Shown here: positions 56,414 to 64,000 of the stretch, piece after piece
How the letters are laid out: the number at the start of each line of letters is the position of its first letter
How positions within the stretch are numbered: the first letter of the stretch is position 1
Source of the DNA: Sinanaerobacter sp. ZZT-01
GTDB lineage: Bacteria > Bacillota > Clostridia > Peptostreptococcales > Anaerovoracaceae
Direction of reading: 5' to 3'
DNA length: 64,000 nucleotides
Assembly: GCF_035621135.1 (NCBI RefSeq)
Contig: NZ_CP141728.1
Location: 434,001 to 498,000 of the forward strand
Program-made: the position numbers and the translations under genes
Notes under the pieces: generated by a model
The model's input: only the letters and a program-made list of their open reading frames with translations
Told to the model about the DNA's origin: nothing
Database searches by the model: none

Positions 56414-56442
56414 ATTATATCGGTGTTCCGATATGATGTCAA
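56414..56442 (-). promoter_or_regulatory. Consensus promoter with palindromic operator for the XRE gene
   Basis: TTGACA (56437-56442), 17-base spacer, TATAAT (56414-56419) on the minus strand. The 18-base palindrome ATATCGGTGTTCCGATAT (56417-56434) overlaps the spacer and -10, the usual place for a repressor site. Confidence 0.88.
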
Positions 56443-56467
56443 GGTGCGATAGAATAGCGCTGCCAAC

Positions 56468-56503
56468 AATAAAACCCTCAGCCCACTGTCTGAGGATTTT
56501 ATT
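56468..56503 (-). terminator. Terminator of recombinase triad 2
   Basis: AATAAAACCCTCAG (56468-56481) pairs with 56490-56503; on the minus strand the single mismatch becomes G-U and TTTTATTGTT follows. It ends the recombinase transcript just before the XRE promoter. Confidence 0.85.
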
Positions 56504-56560
56504 CTTATCAGTACTTTATATACTGGCAGGAACCGTTGGTCTTTCGGCTCCTGCCGTCAT

Positions 56561-58204
56561 TTAATCATCACACAGGACATCTTGCCGGATGACGATGCCC
56601 GATTTAAATTGAATTTCTATTTTGCTCTCACTGATTACCCGGATTGTTTGAAGCAGTCTGCGGACAAGGTCATCGTCGAATTCCCGTTTTAGGTAGTTAA
56701 TTTTTTTCGTGTAGCTACTCATCTCCTGCAGACGCTGTTCATAGGATTCTGCCAGATGTCGTTCTTGAAGCACCTTTGTCTTTTTCTTCCTTAGCTCCTT
56801 GATTTCATCTGCGATGATACGGTATTCTTTATCGAAGGTATCATCTGCACACTCGGCTTTAGCGCTGTCCTCAATGAGTTTCATCATTTCCTGCTGAAGC
56901 TGTTCGATTTGTTCATCGTATTCCGTAGGCTCTGCCTGTGCCGAGTAGCTTCCAATGATGCGGATTACATTTTCTCGGAATGCCTGCACAAATTCTCCCT
57001 GGTCCTCTACCACGTTATTAATTGCGGTCATAATGGCTTCATGAAGGCTGTCTTCTTTCAGGGTGGGGGAATGTTTGCACCGCTTGGAACCGTGCTTGAG
57101 GCGGTTGTCACAGCGCCACACGGCTTTTTTCATGCCGTACTTGGACCATACCTGCCTGCGGTAGGGCTGACCGCATTCTGCGCATACCATGATGTCGGAC
57201 AGCACATATTTAGCGCTGTACTTACCTTTGATAGACGGTGCATCCACTTTTTTAGATGCAGGTCGGTATATTGCACCTCTGCGCGCCTTTTCCTCTTGCA
57301 CTCGCTGGTACAACTCCTTTGGGATAATCGCTTCATGGTTGTCCTCTATGTAGTACTGCGGTACGATACTTTTATTTATCACCTTTTTCTTCGTCAGAAA
57401 ATCCACTGTATAGGTTTTCTGCATCAGGGCATCGCCCATATATTTTTCGTTGCTAAGCATTTTGTCAATGACCGTTGCCTGCCATACCGTCTTTCCAGTG
57501 ACTGTGAGGATACCATCGGCTTCCAGTATCCGTTTAATTTTATAACTACTGTTTCCCTCTAAAAAAAGACGGAAAATCCTGCGCACCAGATCCGCTTCCT
57601 CTGGTATGATGACAAGATTTCCGTCTTTATCCTTTGTGTAGCCTAAAAACTTGCTATGATTGACAATTACCTTACCGCTTTCAAATTTTCGAACGATTCC
57701 CCAATGGCAGTTCTCGCTGATATTGCGGCTTTCCTCTTGTGCCTGGCTACTTAAGATGGTAACCAGAAGTTCACCGCTGCCATCCAGCGTATTGATGCCC
57801 TCTTTCTCAAAGAATACCGCGATGTTCTTTTCCTTTAGCTTTCGAATATTCATCAGTGAATCTACGGTGTTTCGGGCGAAGCGGCTGATGGATTTGGTGA
57901 TGACCATATCAATTTTACCAGCCATGCAGTCCTCAATCATGGCTTGGAAGTTACTTCTGTTTTTCGTTGAGGTTGCGCTTTTTCCGTCATCCGCATAAAT
58001 TCCTGCCAACTTCCAGCTAGGATTATTCTCGATTTTTTCTCTATAGTAGTTTACCTGTGCATCGTAGCTGGTTTCCTGCTGTTCCTGCAGGGTGCTGACG
58101 CGGCAGTAAGCCGCAACCCGCATGGCTTTCATTTGTGGACGAATTGTTCTGTCGTATCCTCGTGTTGCAGGTATAATCGAAATATTCTTCTTTACTGCTT
58201 GCAT
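56561..58204 (-). CDS. Large serine recombinase 3 of triad 2
   Basis: 547 residues, ribosome site GGAGGAAAACATAG-ATG. Resolvase domain [29 protein letters not shown], Recombinase domain (ILEADGILTVTGKTVW), zinc ribbon CAECGQPYRRQVW...CDNRL, coiled coil and IQFKSGIVI end. Full length. Related to 42910-44478 by domain order and position in its triad. Confidence 0.93.
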   Translation of the reverse strand: MQAVKKNISIIPATRGYDRTIRPQMKAMRVAAYCRVSTLQEQQETSYDAQVNYYREKIENNPSWKLAGIYADDGKSATSTKNRSNFQAMIEDCMAGKIDMVITKSISRFARNTVDSLMNIRKLKEKNIAVFFEKEGINTLDGSGELLVTILSSQAQEESRNISENCHWGIVRKFESGKVIVNHSKFLGYTKDKDGNLVIIPEEADLVRRIFRLFLEGNSSYKIKRILEADGILTVTGKTVWQATVIDKMLSNEKYMGDALMQKTYTVDFLTKKKVINKSIVPQYYIEDNHEAIIPKELYQRVQEEKARRGAIYRPASKKVDAPSIKGKYSAKYVLSDIMVCAECGQPYRRQVWSKYGMKKAVWRCDNRLKHGSKRCKHSPTLKEDSLHEAIMTAINNVVEDQGEFVQAFRENVIRIIGSYSAQAEPTEYDEQIEQLQQEMMKLIEDSAKAECADDTFDKEYRIIADEIKELRKKKTKVLQERHLAESYEQRLQEMSSYTKKINYLKREFDDDLVRRLLQTIRVISESKIEIQFKSGIVIRQDVLCDD

Positions 58205-58224
58205 CTATGTTTTCCTCCTACTCG

Positions 58225-59130
58225 CTAATTTTCTTCGATGTTCTTATCAAGAAGCAGATAGTTAAGCAGTTCAAACTGGAGCCTGCCATCCGGGTTTACT
58301 GTGATTTTCCGGATTACCTGCTGAAAAAGTCTTTCATCAAAATCCATCTGCTTTTCTTTGCCTAAGATAGCGGCTTTTATCTGGTCTGTCCGGTAAGCGC
58401 TGTCATCAATAACCGATACCCGATATTGTTCCGCAGCTCGTTTAAAAGCAAGCTCTTTTATTTCGTTTACCGTATACTGGCCGGCATTGAGAGTCTCCTT
58501 TATTTGTCGGGTCAGCTTTTCTCCGACAGGGCAGGGAGCAGGTGTTTTTATCGAGCGCCTTTGTGCCAGCATAGCGGGTGTCGCTATGATTTGGTTGATG
58601 ACATCCATAAAAGCACTTTCGATTTGTTCATCGGTTAGAAAAATGTTTAGGCAGGATACCCGGTTGGACTTGATATAATGCTTGCACTTCCATTTCACAT
58701 TCTCACTGGGTTGATTGCAGTGTTCCACATATCTCCGGTAAGGCTGTCCGCAGATACCGCAGTACAGTGTTCCACTGAATTGTGTTTGATTCCGGAAGCT
58801 GTTTGGTTGTACGTGTCTGCCAAGGCTTTTTACTGTTTCCTGTCTGCGGTTTTGTACCTGCTCGAAAATTTCACTTTCGATCAGTGGAGGATAAAACTCA
58901 TCTCCAATGTATTTTCTATTTTCCAATATTTTTCCCACCGAACCGTGGTTCCAAGAGGGCTTGTGACTGGCATTTAAGACTCCTTGTTTCGTTAAGTCTT
59001 TTGCAATCTGATAGGTAGAGGTTCCGCCCAGATATGCCTGAAAAACTGCTTTTACTATTTGAGCGGCTGCCGGTACGATATCAGCCTTACCATCTACGAT
59101 CCGGTATCCAAGAGGCATATGTCGTTGCAT
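58225..59130 (-). CDS. Recombinase-domain protein lacking the catalytic domain (triad 2)
   Basis: 301 residues. Starts at the Recombinase DNA-binding domain (MPLGYRIVDGKADIVPAAAQI, KILENRKYIGDEFYPPLI), then a zinc ribbon CGICGQPYRRY...CKHYIKSNRVSC and a shortened coiled-coil region; no resolvase domain. Longer than its triad 1 counterpart (143 residues), which has lost the zinc ribbon. Four bases after the previous gene. Confidence 0.85.
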   Translation of the reverse strand: MQRHMPLGYRIVDGKADIVPAAAQIVKAVFQAYLGGTSTYQIAKDLTKQGVLNASHKPSWNHGSVGKILENRKYIGDEFYPPLIESEIFEQVQNRRQETVKSLGRHVQPNSFRNQTQFSGTLYCGICGQPYRRYVEHCNQPSENVKWKCKHYIKSNRVSCLNIFLTDEQIESAFMDVINQIIATPAMLAQRRSIKTPAPCPVGEKLTRQIKETLNAGQYTVNEIKELAFKRAAEQYRVSVIDDSAYRTDQIKAAILGKEKQMDFDERLFQQVIRKITVNPDGRLQFELLNYLLLDKNIEEN

Positions 59131-59134
59131 CTGC

Positions 59135-60742
59135 TTACAGCTCCTTTCCGTAGGTTTCTTCCAGCTCCAGTCCGTTCTTCAGTTTAAAGACCAACCGCTG
59201 TCCGGGGTAAGCTGTCACCGTTTCAATAATCATTCGGAAGAGCTCCTCGTTATAATCGTCTAGTATGGCGGGTCGGTTTCTGAAAACCGCCATCAGATAC
59301 TCTGTCTGGCTGATTTGCTCATCAAATAATTTTTGCTCCTTGAGAAGCTGCTGTCGGCGGTATGCCTTTTCCAGCTCCGTGTCTATAAGACCTCGTTTCT
59401 CTATAAAAACAACAGAGCCAATGTCGCCGCCCGTAAGGACTTTTTGCAACATATGACTCTGCTGTTTTAATTCCCGTATTTTATTCTCCAGCTCCAGCAA
59501 TTCCTGTACCTGCTCCGGATCGTCCGGCACCGCTTTTAATATCGCCAAAAGGGGATAAAGGATATCTTCATAGTTACTGGCCAGCTTGTTCCACAGGGTT
59601 CTGAAGGATTGTTTAATACAATCTTCCCGAATTGATTTCTGACTGCATTTCGAGATATCCTCAATATGCTGATGACAGCACCATTGTACTTTTTCATAAG
59701 GCTTTCCGATGTATATCTTCTGCCTCCTAAATATGGAGCCGCATTCCCCGCAGATAATCCGACTGCTGAATGCATATCGATTCTGGTAGACCTCGACATT
59801 CTCCACACATTGCTTCTGTCTGCGGTATGCGTATAGCTCTCGAACCGCCTGTTCTTCTTCTCTGCTGATAATAGGTTCATGGTTATCCGTAATCATAACC
59901 TGCGGCATCTCACCGCGATTATGCTTCTTGGTAAAGGGAACCCCCTCAGTCGTGTAGGTTTTTTGGAAGAGCAGGTCACCTGCATACACTGGGTTCTGCA
60001 ATATTTCCTTGACCACACCGTCCTGCCAGCCCTTCGATCCTCGTATAGTAGGAATTCCCGCTTTCCGCAGTTCCCTTGCTATAGCGTAGGAGCCTTTTCC
60101 ACCAAGGTACTGATCAAAAATTCTACGGACAATTTTGGCTTCTTCCGGCTGGATGATAAGCTCTCCATTCTCATCGTTTATGTACCCGTAAGCAGGGGAG
60201 CTGATGATAAAGGTTCCATTCTGAAAACGATATTGCACGGACCATCTGGAATTGGTCGAGATACTCTCGGCTTCACCCTGTGCTATGGAGCTTAGGATTG
60301 TCAGCAGCTGTTCGCTTTTCTCAGACAGGGTGCTGATCCTCTCTTTTTCGAAATAGATCTCGATACCTAAACGCTTCAGCTCCCGAATCGCCTTGATGCT
60401 GTCTACGGTATTTCTGGCGAAGCGGGTGACGGACTTCGTAAGGATCAGATCGATTTTGCCTAATCTGCAGTCCTGCATCATCTGTCGGAATTGATCACGT
60501 CCACTGGTTTTCGTACCGCTTCGCGCCTGATCCGCATAAATACCGACACATACCCAGTTGTCCTTTTCCTGAATGAGCCGCTCATAATATTCCACCTGAG
60601 ACTCAAAGGAACTGATTTGCTCTGCTGATCCTGTACTCACCCGGCAATAGGCACATACTCGCTTCACAAGTGGCTTTTCCATGTTTGAGATGGTGCTAAC
60701 AGGCTCAATTTTTATTACCTTTTTTACTATCCTCTTGTCCAT
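59135..60742 (-). CDS. Large serine recombinase 1 of triad 2
   Basis: 535 residues, ribosome site AAGGAGAAGCAT-ATG. Resolvase domain CAYCRVSTGSAEQISSFESQ, SVTRFARNTVD, Recombinase domain (YAIARELRKAGIPTIRGSKGW), zinc ribbon CGECGSIFRRQKI...CCHQH and coiled coil. Full length. Equivalent of 40929-42491; the two share QKTYT and the NRYxFSxxIICG arrangement. Confidence 0.92.
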   Translation of the reverse strand: MDKRIVKKVIKIEPVSTISNMEKPLVKRVCAYCRVSTGSAEQISSFESQVEYYERLIQEKDNWVCVGIYADQARSGTKTSGRDQFRQMMQDCRLGKIDLILTKSVTRFARNTVDSIKAIRELKRLGIEIYFEKERISTLSEKSEQLLTILSSIAQGEAESISTNSRWSVQYRFQNGTFIISSPAYGYINDENGELIIQPEEAKIVRRIFDQYLGGKGSYAIARELRKAGIPTIRGSKGWQDGVVKEILQNPVYAGDLLFQKTYTTEGVPFTKKHNRGEMPQVMITDNHEPIISREEEQAVRELYAYRRQKQCVENVEVYQNRYAFSSRIICGECGSIFRRQKIYIGKPYEKVQWCCHQHIEDISKCSQKSIREDCIKQSFRTLWNKLASNYEDILYPLLAILKAVPDDPEQVQELLELENKIRELKQQSHMLQKVLTGGDIGSVVFIEKRGLIDTELEKAYRRQQLLKEQKLFDEQISQTEYLMAVFRNRPAILDDYNEELFRMIIETVTAYPGQRLVFKLKNGLELEETYGKEL

Positions 60743-60820
60743 ATGCTTCTCCTTTCCCAGAAGATTCTTCTCCTGTCAGCAACACACATTACCACACCTT
60801 TTCATATATAGCTAGTGTTT

Positions 60821-60982
60821 TTACGCATATACTTTTGCCAGCTCCGGAGAAAATGTTTCCCGGTTCAGTGCATCAATTTTTTCATATTCCTCTGGCAGTA
60901 AAAAGCCACTATTCACCATAATATCCAGCAATTTTACCGATAGCTTATACTGCATTTCTCTTGCTTCCTTTTTGTTTTCCAT
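60821..60982 (-). CDS. SHOCT-like small protein of recombinase cassette 2
   Basis: 53 residues, too short for usual gene calling. ATG 60982 with AGGAGG at 7-base spacing. Sequence KLLDIMVNSGFLLPEEYEKI...SPELAKVY matches the end of the SHOCT-like protein at 40657-40878 in pattern (IL/LDxMxxxGxxxxxEYxKI...SPxLA). Located directly upstream of the first recombinase of triad 2, as in triad 1. Confidence 0.75.
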   Translation of the reverse strand: MENKKEAREMQYKLSVKLLDIMVNSGFLLPEEYEKIDALNRETFSPELAKVYA

Positions 60983-61018
60983 AGCATTTCCTCCTGTTCC
61001 TACCTATCGGCTCCTTAC

Positions 61019-61399
61019 CTAAAGCATCCTCAGCTCAGCAGCCGTTACTCTCTGATCCTCTTCATATAAAAGTCTTTGATATTCTTTCTCACTAGCAACC
61101 ACCATGGGAGCCGGTGAGCTTTCTCCTTTCTGCAGTGAACACAGCTCCTTTTGTACCTTCTGCAGCAGTTTCTGATTGGGACAATAGCTGATGCTGCTTC
61201 CAAGGGTACTTAAAATAAGACGGTCTGACAGACTGGTCAGAAGCAGCTGATTCGTACTTTCCTGATGCTCCATAATAAAGCTCGCAATATTTTCCGGTGT
61301 GTTTTCAAAATAATAGGTTTTGTTTGAGCCATTGCTATTGCAGACACCGCCCACCACCAAATCCTTTTCCAGTAAATCGTTTAAAGAATGATTACTCAT
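61019..61399 (-). CDS. Conserved ICE protein near the recombinase end
   Basis: 126 residues from ATG 61399 (GGAGG at 6 bases); an earlier in-frame start at 61477 has no site. No family recognised; acidic, helical C-terminus (EKEYQRLLYEEDQRVTAAEL). Separated from the next ICE gene by 165 bases. Confidence 0.65.
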   Translation of the reverse strand: MSNHSLNDLLEKDLVVGGVCNSNGSNKTYYFENTPENIASFIMEHQESTNQLLLTSLSDRLILSTLGSSISYCPNQKLLQKVQKELCSLQKGESSPAPMVVASEKEYQRLLYEEDQRVTAAELRML

Positions 61400-61564
61400 A
61401 CAGTTCCTCCTTTTTCTTAATTGATGATTTATCTCACAAGGATGCGGCAGAAAAATGGAAATCCGGTTCTGCCGCATAGTTTCTAAGATAAAACAATACG
61501 CTGTTCACACAGGTTTATAAAATTAATAATCCACTTCAAGTAAAGAAAAGAGGGGATACGCACT

Positions 61565-62155
61565 CTACATTTCCATTGAAGGCGATTCACACGTATTGCC
61601 TTGTTCAGAGTCGGAGGTTTGCGCATTACCCTGCTGCTCCGAAGCTTCCTGTGTCATCTTTTCCTGTTGCCCAGGCTGACAGGCTTCCAGCATTTCCACC
61701 ACCTTTTGGGGAACATGATCAAAATCCACATGATGATCACGCTGGATATATACGGTGTACCAGTAATTGTAGGGAACATAAACATCAGTCAGATATTTGG
61801 AATCTGCAGGCTTCATTTCATCAAATCCATGATCAATGATACCCTTTAGCGTTAGAAAAAAGGTACCGCAATGCTCCCCGGAGGATTGCAGGTCAAGCGT
61901 CACGATTCCAAGTCCCATATGCCCTGTGTTACGTCCTACTATAACAGCCGGCACATCGACAAACTCATAACCGCCGTAATCCAGATCATCTGTTCCGTAA
62001 ACTTCTACAAATAAATCGTGCATTTTCTTCAGGGCTTCCTTGGCATACATATTGTCCTGAATATTGCAGGAATGATCCAGCTCCTTAAAATCCAACGTGG
62101 GCAGCAGTGCATTCAGCCGTTCTATATAGACTGCCTGTAAATCCGGGTTTTCCAT
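61565..62155 (-). CDS. Conserved ICE protein, paralogue of the 3-kb gene
   Basis: 196 residues, homologous to 2952-3494 in segments such as LDLQSSGEHCGTFFLTLKGI and YVPYNYWYT, but with a longer Gln/Ser-rich C-terminus ending ESPSMEM. GGAGGTGTATTAGAGA precedes the ATG. No known domain. Confidence 0.75.
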   Translation of the reverse strand: MENPDLQAVYIERLNALLPTLDFKELDHSCNIQDNMYAKEALKKMHDLFVEVYGTDDLDYGGYEFVDVPAVIVGRNTGHMGLGIVTLDLQSSGEHCGTFFLTLKGIIDHGFDEMKPADSKYLTDVYVPYNYWYTVYIQRDHHVDFDHVPQKVVEMLEACQPGQQEKMTQEASEQQGNAQTSDSEQGNTCESPSMEM

Positions 62156-62196
62156 TCTCTAATACACCTCCAATTAGTTTAAAAGGGTTTATAAGA

Positions 62197-62964
62197 CTAC
62201 AATTCCATTTCCATTGACTCGCTTTGACTGTGGTACTCGTATGTACCGGATTTCTCATTATACTGGTAGCCCATCTCCGACAAATCCATGCCGTGTACCT
62301 CCGCTGCCAGCTCAAGAGCCTCCTTTGATCCACCGCGGGGAATATCGCTGAATATTTCCTCTCCGTTTTGGAACTCTTTTTTTCCTGTGTTATGTCCAAA
62401 GTCCTCGTCCGCCCACAGATACTCGAAGGTAAGCTCAGGATACTGCTTGGCAAGCGTACTGATGACAGGCTCCGCACGGCTCCATGCTGTTTGAAACTCG
62501 ATATGCTCACCATCAAACTCCCTCGGAGTTGCCAGCTTATCGTAGCCATAGCTATTCCATTTGGTTCCCCAATTGGCAACTGACCACTGATACCATGAGG
62601 GGTGACCATAGTTTTTTATATTGTTGCAGCACTGTTCTCCCAGCTTCAGCAGCTGGGGATCGTCTTTGGTCAGTGCTTCATATTTTTTTACTAACGCAGC
62701 GACACGGTTTTCATGGTCAGCATCCGGTTTTACCACATTTGCCATTGCAAGCGCAGTACTTTCAGCAGTAAAGTCCCGATAAAGCTTCATCCCACGCTCT
62801 GCCCGGCTGCCATAATCCATATCCAGAGAGGGTGGCATAGGAAGAACTTTATTAAAGTCAATACTGCCAAGGCCGATTTCATCACTTTGAATGGCTTCAA
62901 ACATGGACTTCACCTGTGCGGGATCACCGGATACCCGTAAAATATTGGTTACATGATTTGGCAT
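62197..62964 (-). CDS. YubB ferredoxin-like (DUF1281) ICE protein
   Basis: 255 residues. Opening PNHVTNILRVSGD and the NWGTKWNSYGYD motif near 134-145 match YubB-type ferredoxin-like plasmid and ICE proteins; function unknown. Ends SESMEMEL, similar to the neighbour's ESPSMEM. Its start overlaps the stop of the DUF4314 gene by one base (TAATG). Confidence 0.78.
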   Translation of the reverse strand: MPNHVTNILRVSGDPAQVKSMFEAIQSDEIGLGSIDFNKVLPMPPSLDMDYGSRAERGMKLYRDFTAESTALAMANVVKPDADHENRVAALVKKYEALTKDDPQLLKLGEQCCNNIKNYGHPSWYQWSVANWGTKWNSYGYDKLATPREFDGEHIEFQTAWSRAEPVISTLAKQYPELTFEYLWADEDFGHNTGKKEFQNGEEIFSDIPRGGSKEALELAAEVHGMDLSEMGYQYNEKSGTYEYHSQSESMEMEL

Positions 62965-63701
62965 TAGCTCATCCCTCCCATCGTCATTCCGCCCATCTGT
63001 TGACCCTGCTGTTCCAGCTCATCCTGCGTCTGGATTTTCCAGCTTTTTTCACTGCTCCAAAGGCTGACACAAATCTCACCATCTGGAATTTTAATGTAAC
63101 GCTGTTCAAAGCCTTCCCCAAAGCCATCGGAAGCCTGACCACTGATGGTGTCCTTCAGCATCTCAAGCTCGTTGTCAGTCAGCTCACCTTGAATACGGCA
63201 TTCTGCCATACCCATGAGACTGTCGTTTACCTTCTCCACAGTAAACACATAGGACTGTACTTTCTGGTTCAGGGAGTCGTTTTTTCCATAGTACTGCATA
63301 AGTCCCCGCTCCGATTCGTCTGGCCTTCGTTCACGAAGAATAGCAGAAAAGATGCTGTCTTCGTACTCCAGAACCTCACGGCCGCCAAGCTCTATGGGGT
63401 CATCGTCCAAACTTCCGTATTCATCACGCTCATAAAGATTAACTGCCAACGGCATATAAAGCTTGAGCGTGTGAAATGGCTGAGGAATAACCGTAAAACT
63501 GTCTTCCCCAGGAATTAGCGCCAGGGTACGGCCGTTGTCCCATTTCATGTGTATCCCACAAGCATCGTCAACAAGATCAACCGTGCCCTCCGTACCGCGC
63601 GGAACCGGCGCAAAGGGATCATTCATACTTTCAAGCCGGATTCGTGTTCCGGGCGGGTATTTCTCCCTCATAAATTTTATAAGTGACGGATTATAGCTCA
63701 T
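62964..63701 (-). CDS. DUF4314 protein of the right ICE
   Basis: 245 residues. DUF4314 at about 8-78 (HMKWDNGRTLALIPGEDSF), closely matching the left copy, followed by a different, unrecognised C-terminal half ending in a Gln/Met/Gly-rich tail (QMGGMTMGGMS). Overlaps both neighbours by 1 and 4 bases, so it is translationally coupled. Confidence 0.85.
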   Translation of the reverse strand: MSYNPSLIKFMREKYPPGTRIRLESMNDPFAPVPRGTEGTVDLVDDACGIHMKWDNGRTLALIPGEDSFTVIPQPFHTLKLYMPLAVNLYERDEYGSLDDDPIELGGREVLEYEDSIFSAILRERRPDESERGLMQYYGKNDSLNQKVQSYVFTVEKVNDSLMGMAECRIQGELTDNELEMLKDTISGQASDGFGEGFEQRYIKIPDGEICVSLWSSEKSWKIQTQDELEQQGQQMGGMTMGGMS

Positions 63702-64000
63702 AGCTTTATTCCTCCCATCCCCATGTCCTGATCGGGCATGTCATTCTTGGTCATATTCAGCTGCTGTACCCGCAGATCAAAAACAGTCAAGTATGCCTGA
63801 TAATCTCCGGGGGCAGGATTACAACGTAAACAGTAACGGTAGTTCTCTGTTTCTACGATGTATCCATAATTCTGACGCCAGCCTCCTGCAATCTCACCGC
63901 CATGTGCAGCACAGTACTGCGACATTGCTCCCAGACTTTCAAGAGGCCCCTTTTCCCACAGTCCATCCACGACCGCCTTTAACTCCATTTCAAAAGCGGA
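63698..64000 (-). CDS. Conserved ICE protein, possibly running off the right edge
   Basis: The frame stays open to the window edge, and the ATG at 63988 lacks a clear ribosome site, so the gene may begin outside. The visible 100 residues contain YCLRCNPAPGDYQAYLTVFDLR and end GMGGIKL. Overlaps the DUF4314 start by 4 bases. Function unknown. Confidence 0.6.
   Translation of the reverse strand, partial: SAFEMELKAVVDGLWEKGPLESLGAMSQYCAAHGGEIAGGWRQNYGYIVETENYRYCLRCNPAPGDYQAYLTVFDLRVQQLNMTKNDMPDQDMGMGGIKL

Noticed and set aside
62085-62609. 174-codon alternative frame over the YubB-like gene
   Set aside because: Overlaps two well-supported ICE genes and encodes Ser/Arg-rich sequence with no ribosome site; unlike the tnpV case there is no family match.

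Overview
The window looks like accessory DNA from a gut-type Clostridia (Lachnospiraceae/Oscillospiraceae-like) Firmicute. Evidence: strong GGAGG ribosome sites, TTGACA/TATAAT promoters, large serine recombinases of the SpoIVCA type, DUF4314/DUF3846 conjugative-element proteins, a TnpV protein and a clostridial prophage early region. No rRNA, tRNA, CRISPR array or housekeeping operon was seen. Almost everything is mobile DNA or its cargo, and names are assigned by recognising motifs, not by database search.

Layout. (1) 1-393: 3' end of a Crp/Fnr regulator gene. (2) 0.5-19.7 kb, minus strand: an ICE maintenance/transfer-associated module reading ParA, ParB, a 2619-residue polyvalent ArdC-methylase-SNF2 helicase (with tnpV nested out of frame), two related unknown proteins, a giant Ig-repeat lipoprotein, a DUF4314/DUF3846 protein, an unknown protein, a HipA-like kinase with its own promoter, and a DUF3991/TOPRIM primase-like protein. 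(3) 19.8-21.8 kb: scar region with a recombinase pseudogene fused head to head with a truncated nuclease gene. (4) 21.8-36.0 kb, minus strand: a ten-gene defence operon behind one consensus promoter: an NBR1-FW-domain protein, a small DNA-binding protein, HsdM, HsdS, HsdR, a TIR-HamA fusion, HamB (Hachiman-like), a GIY-YIG/DUF4357 protein, a Cys-rich protein and an AbiJ-like nuclease. (5) 36.0-44.5 kb, plus strand: prophage remnant (sigma-like factor, DUF2800, DUF2815, truncated DNA polymerase) joined to a SHOCT-like protein plus three serine recombinase genes. (6) 44.5-56.4 kb, minus strand, visibly AT-rich: a second defence island with Gabija (GajA/GajB), an Mrr-like nuclease, a Schlafen-AlbA_2 protein, HEPN-like proteins, a SEC-C protein and a XRE regulator. 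(7) 56.5-61.0 kb, minus strand: a second SHOCT-like plus recombinase triad, inverted relative to the first. (8) 61.0-64.0 kb: the end of another ICE module carrying paralogues of region 2 proteins.

How it works together. Regions 2 and 8 are backbones of related conjugative elements; 5 and 7 are integration modules; 4 and 6 are anti-phage cargo. The strongest unexplained signals are: a shared C-terminal tail (acidic-hydrophobic-Glu-Arg-stop) on five different proteins of the left ICE, which could be a common translocation or targeting signal; tnpV overprinted on the disordered linker of the giant helicase; a TIR-HamA fusion whose nuclease Glu-x-Lys appears degraded, suggesting effector replacement in Hachiman; and two prophage-derived 5' leaders with an identical sequence block and a covarying hairpin.
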